A stretch of DNA of 64,000 nucleotides from positions 4,432,501 through 4,496,500 of the forward strand of contig NZ_JAQNDO010000001.1 of the NCBI RefSeq assembly GCF_028369105.1. The letters are read 5' to 3'. Below, piece by piece: positions 17,241 to 24,300 of the stretch (position 1 is its first letter; each line of letters begins with the position of its first letter). The notes beneath the pieces are model-generated. The model was not told the origin of the DNA, made no database searches, and was given only the letters and a program-made list of their open reading frames with translations. Position numbers and translations under genes: made by a program. The stretch is from Polyangium mundeleinium (GTDB taxonomy: Bacteria > Myxococcota_A > Polyangia > Polyangiales > Polyangiaceae).

Positions 17241-17921
17241 CTATGTGAAGAGCGCCATGGAGACCACCTCGTCGCCGAGCGGAAAGGCCGGGCGGCGTGG
17301 CCTGGGCGGGGGTCGCGTCACCTGCTGGACGACAGGCGGCATGAGGTAGACGTGCAGCCCGAATGCAATGTCCTTCGGGGCCACGGTTTGCGAGATGAAG
17401 TTCAGGCCCCCGCGCCCGTTCTTCCACCGGAAGTGGAGCCCATGGGTGTCGAGCCAGGCGACGAGATCGTCGTACTGTCTCGGAAGAACCCCGGCCACCT
17501 GTACGAGGAATGGGCGGGGCATTCGGACCTCGAATGCCCGGACCACGTGGAAAGCGATGAACTTGTTCCCCGCGTCGGCGAGGAGCGGGCCGAGCAGAAG
17601 GAGCGGGTCGAGGTAGATCCGATCGCCCTGCCACACAGCCGTCGAGGCGAGCCGGCCGGCGGCGGAAGACGCGCGCCGGCTCATCTTCTCCACGTGTTCG
17701 GCCCGGAGCGCCTCGACGCGCCGGTGAAGATGCGCCTGGAGCTCGGGCGCGATGTGCTGGTCGAGCTTGCCGATGAAAGACCGGAGCTTTTCCGGCTCCA
17801 CGCCGAGGACAGGCGCGAGCTGATCGCCTTCCTCTTCGAGATACCAGCTCAGGCTTTTCGTGTTCGGCTTGGCGAGGCGCAGCACGCGCCCGAGGTCTTC
17901 CAGGCTAGGCCGCCTCGGCAT
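17241..17921 (-). CDS. hypothetical protein
   Basis: 226 aa, overlapping the end of the upstream 95-aa gene by 17 bp, so probably coupled to it. N-terminal helical part (LEDLGRVLRLAKPNTKSLSW, LRSFIGKLDQHIAPELQAHL) and a more hydrophobic C-terminal part (FLVQVAGVLPRQYDDLVAWL, DIAFGLHVYLMPPVVQQV) ending in a basic Pro-rich segment. No known motif and no signal peptide. Backbone gene of unknown role. Confidence 0.55.
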   Translation of the reverse strand: MPRRPSLEDLGRVLRLAKPNTKSLSWYLEEEGDQLAPVLGVEPEKLRSFIGKLDQHIAPELQAHLHRRVEALRAEHVEKMSRRASSAAGRLASTAVWQGDRIYLDPLLLLGPLLADAGNKFIAFHVVRAFEVRMPRPFLVQVAGVLPRQYDDLVAWLDTHGLHFRWKNGRGGLNFISQTVAPKDIAFGLHVYLMPPVVQQVTRPPPRPRRPAFPLGDEVVSMALFT

Positions 17922-18192
17922 GCACGAGCTCGTGCTCGGGGAGCACCGGCTCCGGGCGGTCGAAGTCCGGCGGGGGCACGGGAGGCTGGCCGGGCGGGCG
18001 CTTCGCCTGCGTGGCGAGGGCCTTGAAGAACTCCATGTCCGGCGTGTTGTTCTTCGCCGCCCGCGCGATGCGGCGAGCGACGGTGTACGGGTTCATGGAG
18101 CGCGGGACGCGCAGCTCGGTGATGCCGAGCGAGAGGAAGAGGCGACGCTCGGCGAGCGTGCCATAGCGGAGCACGCGACCATTGACGCGCAT
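17905..18192 (-). CDS. hypothetical protein, 95 aa
   Basis: Start set at ATG 18192 because CGGAAAGGATT lies 8-10 bases ahead of it; an in-frame ATG at 18315 would run through the terminator hairpin and is less likely. Basic N-terminal half (MRVNGRVLRYGTLAERRLFL, SMNPYTVARRIARAAKNN) and an acidic, Pro-rich tail. It might bind nucleic acid, but no domain is recognised. It overlaps the next gene by 17 bp. Confidence 0.55.
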   Translation of the reverse strand: MRVNGRVLRYGTLAERRLFLSLGITELRVPRSMNPYTVARRIARAAKNNTPDMEFFKALATQAKRPPGQPPVPPPDFDRPEPVLPEHELVHAEAA

Positions 18193-18210
18193 AATCGTAA
18201 TCCTTTCCGG

Positions 18211-18260
18211 AAACAAGAGGGCGCCCCGGAGCACGGCATTGCGTGCCAGCGAGACGCCCT
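18211..18260 (-). terminator. hairpin followed by TTGTTT
   Basis: On the minus strand AGGGCG (18255-18260) pairs with CGCCCT (18218-18223), with an inner GCACG/CGTGC stem, and TTGTTT follows. It lies between two small backbone genes. Confidence 0.45.
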
Positions 18261-18284
18261 GGTCGACGGATGACGGAATGGGTT

Positions 18285-18644
18285 TCAGCGGTCCCAGAGC
18301 CGGCTGGGTCGCCACGGCGGCGGCTCCTCATCGTCGTCCTGGATGAAGAGGTGCCGCTGATGCGGTGGGACGTGCGGGCCTGGGGAGTGGCCGTACGGCG
18401 AGGCCGGCCGCGTCGGCGCGTGCCGGAAGGCCAGCATCGCGACGGGCTGGTTGCGATCGACGAGCACGATGCCCGTGAACACGGAGCCGTCGGAGCTGAC
18501 GAGCTCGACGCCGGGCGGCGGTCGGGCCGCCTCGCGGAGCCAGTCGAGCGCCTCTTCGGCGGAGGGGCCGAGGTTTTTCAGACGGCGCCGCAGTTCTTCG
18601 AGGAGAGCTTCGCCGAGAACGTCGGCTACGAGTTCGAGGGCCAG
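18285..18644 (-). CDS. hypothetical protein with uncertain, possibly CTG, start
   Basis: The frame is clearly coding upstream of its only GTG (18482): it reads ALELVADVLGEALLEELRRR, then GPSAEEALDWLREAARPPPG and a beta-type stretch SDGSVFTGIVLVDRNQPVAM. No ATG, GTG or TTG exists upstream before a stop. CTG 18644, five bases after CGAGG, would give 119 aa and overlap the 54-aa gene by 19 bases. Otherwise only a 65-aa protein from GTG 18482 is made. His/Pro-rich C-terminus. No known family. Confidence 0.4.
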   Translation of the reverse strand: MALELVADVLGEALLEELRRRLKNLGPSAEEALDWLREAARPPPGVELVSSDGSVFTGIVLVDRNQPVAMLAFRHAPTRPASPYGHSPGPHVPPHQRHLFIQDDDEEPPPWRPSRLWDR

Positions 18645-18790
18645 ATGGCCTCGGTCACGACGGCGAGGACGACGCCGGCGACGAGCGCGGCGGCGCCTTT
18701 CTTGGCGCTGTCATTGCCGAGCACACGCTTGATGAACGAGGTGCCGGGGTTCTCGGGATTCGACGGGGCAGCGTTGGGCGTGAGGGGCAT
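18626..18790 (-). CDS. small single-pass membrane protein, 54 aa
   Basis: ATG 18790 is preceded by CCAGGAGAAGCC, a strong ribosome site. The product has a polar N-terminus (PLTPNAAPSNPENPGTSF), a short basic stretch, then a hydrophobic helix GAAALVAGVVLAVVTEAIW. It stands in a run of small backbone genes. Function unknown; could be a holin-like or anchoring peptide. Confidence 0.55.
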   Translation of the reverse strand: MPLTPNAAPSNPENPGTSFIKRVLGNDSAKKGAAALVAGVVLAVVTEAIWPSNS

Positions 18791-18837
18791 GGCTTCTCCT
18801 GGATACCTTTCCGAGTTGATTTGAACGATGGGGCTCG

Positions 18838-18951
18838 TCAGCCCAGGCAGACGGTGATGATCTGCGCGACCATCGTGATGACGGCCGCCGCGATACGCAG
18901 CGCCTTGCTGACCGCTTTGGGGTCACGAAGGAAGCGAGAGAGACGGGACAT
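18838..18951 (-). CDS. small membrane protein, 37 aa
   Basis: ATG 18951 has GGAGGTCATTGTG just upstream. The product starts basic (MSRLSRFLRDPKAVSKALR) and continues into a hydrophobic helix IAAAVITMVAQIITVCLG up to the stop. With the 54-aa protein it makes a pair of tiny membrane proteins. No family known. Confidence 0.5.
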   Translation of the reverse strand: MSRLSRFLRDPKAVSKALRIAAAVITMVAQIITVCLG

Positions 18952-19002
18952 CACAATGACCTCCGAGGTGATGGGGTTCCCCAGATTATTATCTCCGCGA
19001 TA

Positions 19003-19662
19003 TCACTGTTCTTGCGTTGCCCTGCGGACCCATTCATCGGCGACGAACGAGCTGAAGCGGCCCGACGCGGTGACGATGATGTGGTCGACGAGGGGCATTC
19101 CGATGAGATCGGCAATCCCCTGCACGCGGACGGTCAGCTTGACGTCCTCGATCGACGGGTTGTGATCGCCGCCCGGATGGTTGTGGACGAGCACGAACCC
19201 GGACGCGGCGAGCTCGAGCGCCGCACGCAGGATGTCGGAGGTGCGGACCGCGAGGGCGTGAAGGCCGCCGCGGGCAATCAGCCTTGCGCCGCGGAATTCG
19301 TTCTGGCCGCTGAGTGCGATGATGTGCATCTCCTCGTGCGCCAGATGTCCGAGCCGGGGGTGGGCCCATGCGGCAACGCTGGCAGAGCAGGTGATCTTGG
19401 GCGCGCTCGCGCCTTCGATCAGCCTGCGGTGGCCGAGCTCGAAGGCGGCGGCGAGGCGGGTGGCCTCGTCGAGGGTGAGGCCGAAGCGCTCGGTGAGCGC
19501 CGTGGGGGTGAAGCGGGCGAGCGTGGGAAGACCGCCAAGAGACGCAAGGACATGTGCGGCGACGCCGGGGCGTCCGAGCACGAGGTCGATCAGGTTCTCG
19601 GTGGTGGACGGCTTGAGGTTGATGATAGGAGCGGTGAGAGACGCGTCAGGCGAGCCTGTCAC
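19003..19662 (-). CDS. radC: RadC-family JAMM/MPN+ protein
   Basis: 219 aa. A helix-hairpin-helix-like N-terminal part (about 25-75, LGGLPTLARFTPTALTERFG) precedes the JAMM metalloprotease-like domain with the motif HNHPGGDHNPSIED: His160, His162, Ser170 and Asp173, with the conserved Glu in HEEMHIIAL (110-111). RadC-like genes are frequent in plasmids, prophages and integrative elements, often near anti-restriction genes; their biochemical role is unresolved. It is the first gene of the long minus-strand backbone block and divergent from the 294-aa gene. Confidence 0.88.
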   Translation of the reverse strand: MTGSPDASLTAPIINLKPSTTENLIDLVLGRPGVAAHVLASLGGLPTLARFTPTALTERFGLTLDEATRLAAAFELGHRRLIEGASAPKITCSASVAAWAHPRLGHLAHEEMHIIALSGQNEFRGARLIARGGLHALAVRTSDILRAALELAASGFVLVHNHPGGDHNPSIEDVKLTVRVQGIADLIGMPLVDHIIVTASGRFSSFVADEWVRRATQEQ

Positions 19663-19849
19663 GGATGCAGGGCCTCCTTTCCGATGCCGTGGCTCTTATC
19701 TCCGCGGTGTTCACGAGTTTTCCCGGGGACGGATCGAGAGCGCGTCCAGGCGACCGTCAGAAGAACCGGTACAACCACGTAGGGGGCACCACTTGGCACG
19801 AGCAGGCGCGTGGCTAAGCTGCCGACGATCAGGTCAAGAGGAGAAGCTG

Positions 19850-20734
19850 ATGCCGAGGAACACCGCTGCCGCCGAGGTGGAGACCACCGTCGACGAACAA
19901 GCACAAGCCGAGGAGATGGCCCCCGAGCTGCGCGATCGATGCGACAAGGTTCGCAAGGCGCTCGTCAAGGCGGGTCCCCAGGACACCCGCGCCCGCTACC
20001 AGCTCGGGGAGCTGGTCAAGGACGCGAAGACGGATGAAGAGAAGTACGGCAAGAAGGCCGTGGCCCAGATCGCGGTCTCCCTGGGCTACGATGAGAAGAC
20101 GCTCTACCGATACGCGCTGGTCGCGAAGGCTTGGTCCCTGGACGAGCTCAACGAACTGCTGAAGCAGTCCTCGCTGAAGACCGGCATGCCGATCGGCTTC
20201 TCGCACCTGCTCGAGATCGCGGGCATCGACGACAAGCGGAAGCGCAGGAAGTACGTCAACCAGGTTCTCAAGGAGGGGCTGTCGGTGCGGGAGCTCAAGG
20301 TCCGCATCACGGCTGAGCGCGTGGCGGCCGGCGAAGAGCCGGAGATCGACACGGCGAAGACCCTGAGTGGCATGCGCTCCGCGTCCAAGAACTGGCTCGG
20401 GCGCGTTCGCGACTGGGAGGAGCGCCTCCTCCCTGCACTGGACGGGGCCCCGCCTACCCCGGAGGTCCGTGCGAAGTTCGAGGAGATGCTCGAGCAGCAA
20501 CGTGAGCTCGTGAAGCGACTCCAGAACGTCAACGAGAGACTCGACTCCTGGCTCGGCGCGCCGCCCGCCTCGGCGGAGCAACCGACCCTCAAGGATGCAC
20601 AGGAGGACGAGCTGGAGGAGGACGACGAGGCGGAGGCCAGCGGGGATGCAGAGGCTCACGACCACGCCCAGGCCGAGGAGGAGGACGAGGCCGAGGAAGA
20701 GGCGGCTGCACCCGAGCAGGCGAGGACCGCGTAG
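19850..20734 (+). CDS. hypothetical helical backbone protein
   Basis: 294 aa from ATG 19850, preceded by AAGAGGAGAAGCTG. The N-terminal part (about 25-165) is charged and helical with a likely HTH around KKAVAQIAVSLGYDEKTLYR, followed by VAKAWSLDELNELL; this is like the N-terminal DUF1016/YhcG-type region, without its nuclease domain. The C-terminal ~70 residues are almost only Glu/Asp/Ala (EDELEEDDEAEASGDAEAHD), a disordered acidic tail. It is divergent from radC. Probably a DNA-associated backbone protein; the family is uncertain. Confidence 0.6.
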   Translation: MPRNTAAAEVETTVDEQAQAEEMAPELRDRCDKVRKALVKAGPQDTRARYQLGELVKDAKTDEEKYGKKAVAQIAVSLGYDEKTLYRYALVAKAWSLDELNELLKQSSLKTGMPIGFSHLLEIAGIDDKRKRRKYVNQVLKEGLSVRELKVRITAERVAAGEEPEIDTAKTLSGMRSASKNWLGRVRDWEERLLPALDGAPPTPEVRAKFEEMLEQQRELVKRLQNVNERLDSWLGAPPASAEQPTLKDAQEDELEEDDEAEASGDAEAHDHAQAEEEDEAEEEAAAPEQARTA

Positions 20735-20817
20735 GCAGGGGCGAAGAAAGTCGCGACGTCGCGACTTTGTTGACCGGCAATTCCTAGCCAAGGCCGTGAC
20801 GGCGGGCCCGGCAGGGC

Positions 20818-21051
20818 ATGGCGAGTACAGCGATCCAGTGGTGCGACGACACCGTCAACCCGACGATGGGTTGTGATGGGGGCGTGCTCTGAGGCCCGCA
20901 GCGCAAGAGCTGCCGCGCCACCATCTTCCACGAGCGTAAAGCACGGCAGCAACCTGGCTTTGCCCCCGTCTTCGCCAAGCCGCTGGACCTCGAAGAGGTA
21001 TCGGGTTCGGCAACGCCGCTCCGGTTGTTCCAGTGCCTCGCCGAAGGCTGA
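20818..21051 (+). pseudogene. remnant of a DUF5131 (phage Gp37/Gp68-like) gene with in-frame stop
   Basis: From ATG 20818 the frame reads MASTAIQWCDDTVNPTMGCD, which is the start signature of DUF5131/Gp37 proteins (I-x-W-T/C-D-x-T-x-N-P-x-x-G-C). At 20890-20892 there is TGA in a place where Trp is usual; in the same frame follow KSCRATIFHERKARQQPGFA and VFAKPLDLEE, also family-like. After that similarity is lost and the frame stops at 21049. So it has one nonsense codon and a 3' deletion (normal length is about 250-350 aa). It marks the left flank of the defence operon. Confidence 0.6.
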
Positions 21052-21141
21052 CGCGCCGCCCTAACCGACTCTCTCCGACTCTCCCCAGCTCTTCCAGACG
21101 CCTCCCCCTTGCTGTACCGTTGCATGGGCAGGCGTGTGCCC

Positions 21142-21384
21142 ATGGAGCTGCTCAAGATGCCGGAGCCTTGGTCCTCGGTCGACGAGGTCGCGAAACACTT
21201 GGGAGTGGCGCAGGACTCGATCTATCGCTGGATCGAGGCGCGAGGACTCCCAGCGCACAAAATCGGTCGACTCTGGAAGTTCAAGCTCTCGGATGTTGAT
21301 GGGTGGGTTCGTGCCGGAGGCGCGGAGGGCGGCGAGAAGGTCGCCTCGAAGAACAGGACGAAGGCGAAGCGGGGGCGTTCATGA
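21142..21384 (+). CDS. excisionase-type helix-turn-helix protein, first gene of defence operon
   Basis: 80 aa from ATG 21142 (alternative ATG 21124). The winged-helix HTH_17 pattern is plain: WSSVDEVAKHLGVAQDSIYR, then WIEARGLPAHKIGRLWKFKL. This is the MerR/Xis-like DNA-binding fold. The tail is Lys/Arg-rich. Its stop overlaps the helicase start (ATGA), so it is translated together with the defence genes and is probably an autoregulator of the operon rather than an excisionase. A similar small HTH gene often heads restriction-type operons. Confidence 0.8.
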   Translation: MELLKMPEPWSSVDEVAKHLGVAQDSIYRWIEARGLPAHKIGRLWKFKLSDVDGWVRAGGAEGGEKVASKNRTKAKRGRS

Positions 21385-24300
21385 GCGGCAAGAGCATGGA
21401 CGTCTTCTCGTTGAGAGACTCGATCGTCGCCGAGTATCGCAAGTTCGCCACCTCGTTCACGACGATCCACGCGGACGACATCCGCTCACAGGTCGAGGCG
21501 CTCTACGCGAAGGGGCGCTTCTGGCCCGATCCGCTCATCCAGATCAACCCGAGCTACAAGCGCGGGGCGAACATCGAGACGCTCATCGCGGGCGGCGCGC
21601 TCGCCCCCGGAACCGCGGACATCTTCCGCGCCGACGGCGCTCCGCTGAGCCTCTACAAGCATCAGGAGCAAGCCATCGCGCTTGCCTCGCAGGGCGAGAG
21701 CTACGTCGTCACCACCGGCACGGGTTCGGGCAAATCGCTTTGCTTCTTCATCCCGATCGTAAGCGCGGTGCTCGCTGAAAAGCGCGGGAGCGCGTCGAAA
21801 CGCACGCGGGCGATCATCATCTACCCGATGAATGCGCTGGCCAACAGCCAGCTCGAAGAGCTCGACAAGTTTGTCGCGAACGTCCAAGGCGAGCGACCCA
21901 TCACGTTCGCGCGCTACACCGGGCAGGAAGACAGTGAAGAACGGCGTCGCGTTGCCGAGAATCCACCCGACATCCTGCTGACGAACTTCATGATGCTCGA
22001 GCTCCTGATGACTCGCCAGGACGAGCTCGATCGTAAGGTAATCGGCAACTGCGCCGGCTTGCGCTTCCTCGTGCTTGATGAGCTGCACACGTACCGCGGG
22101 CGTCAAGGCGCCGACGTCGCACTGCTCGTGCGGCGCGTGCGCGAGCGTTTGTCGCCTGAGAAGCTCCAGTGCATCGGCACGTCGGCCACGATGGCCAGCG
22201 AGGGGAGCGCGCGCAACAAGCAGGAGGTCGTCGCGGGCATCGCCTCCAAGCTGTTCTCGACGACGGTGGACCCGAGCCACGTCATCATCGAGGAGCTCGA
22301 ACGCGTCACCGACAAGTCGAGGCGCGCAGAGTCCGTGAAGAGCGTGCTCGGTACTGCGATCGACGCGGGACTCCCCTCTAACATCACCGACGAAGGCCTT
22401 CACGACCACCCGCTCGCCATCTGGACGGAGACGCGGCTCGGCATCACAACCGCCGACGCGAACCCTGCGTGGCATCGCGCGCGCCCACGAACGCTCGACG
22501 AGGCGGCGCGAGAGCTGGCCGCCGAGGCGGGCCGCGACGAGGAGGCGTGCCGTGCAGCGCTTCGGACGCTGCTCCTCGTGTCGAGCCTGCCCGAACGTGA
22601 TCGAACCGGAGACCCATCCGCCACGCATCGCAGCTTTTTCGCCTTCAAGCTGCACCAGTTCATCTCGGGCGCGGGGCACGCCTTCGCGACCTTCGAGCCG
22701 CCCGGCAAGCGCTCGGTCACGGTCGAGGGGCAACAGTACCTTCCCGGCGATCCCGATAAGCGCCTCTACCCAGTCCACTTCTGCCGCGAATGCGGGCACG
22801 AGTACCACCCGGTCCGCTTCGTCTCGGACTCGGGCGAACGCGTCTTCCTGGCCCGCGACATCGACGACGCGGCGCCGGCGAAGACCGACGACGAACCGGA
22901 GAGCGACGAGGACGAGTCACCCGACCGCGAGGTCTTCGGCTTCCTCACGCTCCACGCCCGCGACCCAGAATTCACGTTCGCCGACCGGGAGGAGGACTAC
23001 CCGGAGACGTGGCTGGACTTCGATGCCGCCGGCAACCCTCGCATCAAGAGCCACTATCGCAGCGCTCGTGCGCGTGAGGTCATCGTCGCGCCCAACGGCA
23101 AGGTGGGCTCCGGCGCGAAGGCCTGGTTCATCCCCGGCCGTTTCCGCTTCTGCCTTCGCTGCGGGGCGACGTACAGTACCTCGGCACGCGACCGCACGCG
23201 GCTCGCCTCGCTGTCCGCTGAAGGTCGAAGCTCAGCGACGACGGTGTTGGTCGGGAGCGCGCTTCGCTGGATGCACGGGCGTGACTCCGGGCTCCCGACA
23301 CACACGCGCAAGCTGCTCGGCTTCACCGACAACCGGCAAGACGCCGCGCTTCAGTCGGGGCACTTCAACGATTTTCTGTTCGTGAGCCTTATCCGCGCTG
23401 CCTTCCTTGGCGCGCTCGACGTCGCTGGCCACAAGGGCCTTCGCAGCGACGAACTGGGCACCGCGCAGCAGCGCGCGCTCGGCTTCGACCGTCCTGCGCC
23501 GGAGCTGCGGGTCGAATGGCTCCTCGAGCCGACGCTCAAGGGCTTTAACCTAATGGAGGCAGAGAGCGCGCTCCGGCAGGTGCTCTCGTACCGCGTCTGG
23601 TTCGATCAACGTCGAGGCTGGCGATACACGAACCCGAACCTCGAGCAGCTCGGGCTCGTGACTGTCGAGTACCTTGGCATCGACGAACTGGCCTCCGACG
23701 AGGACCTGTTCGCGACCGCGCCGGACGTTCTGCGCCTCGCGTCGCCCGCCGTGCGCAAGGCGGTCTACCTCGAGGTGTTCGACCACCTGCGCAAGTGGAT
23801 GGCGATCCGCAGCCAGGTGCTCGACCCGACCGTTATCGAGCAGATGCTGCAGAAGTCCCACAGCCGGCTCCGTGCGCCGTGGGGATTCGGCAACGATGAG
23901 AAGCCGCGCAAGGCCCGCTGGCTGCTCATCTCGCCGCCGTCGCGCAAGAATACGAGCTTGCGTGACGAAGATCTCATCGTGCGCGGCGGCTCGCGCAGCG
24001 CGCTCGGGAAGACTATCAAGTCGTCACGTGGCTCGCGAACGCCGCAGGAGCCCGATGGGCGCAAGCTCTGGGACAACCCCTCGACGGTGCGTGCCCTCAA
24101 ACCCGAGGACTTCGACACGCTCATCGAGGTGCTGCTCAAGGCGGCCTGCACGCACGGGCTCGTGTCCGAGGAAGTGACGCCCTTCGGCGACCAGACGGGG
24201 TTCCGCCTTAACGACGCCTGCGTGCTCTTCAAGCGCGGCACGCCCGACATCGATCCGAACCACCCGAACGAGAACGCCTTCTTCCGCGACTTTTACGCGA

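Noticed and set aside
20818..21051. In-frame TGA in the DUF5131-like frame as a selenocysteine or recoded codon
   Set aside because: The position is normally Trp, and the gene is also truncated at its 3' side, so decay explains it.
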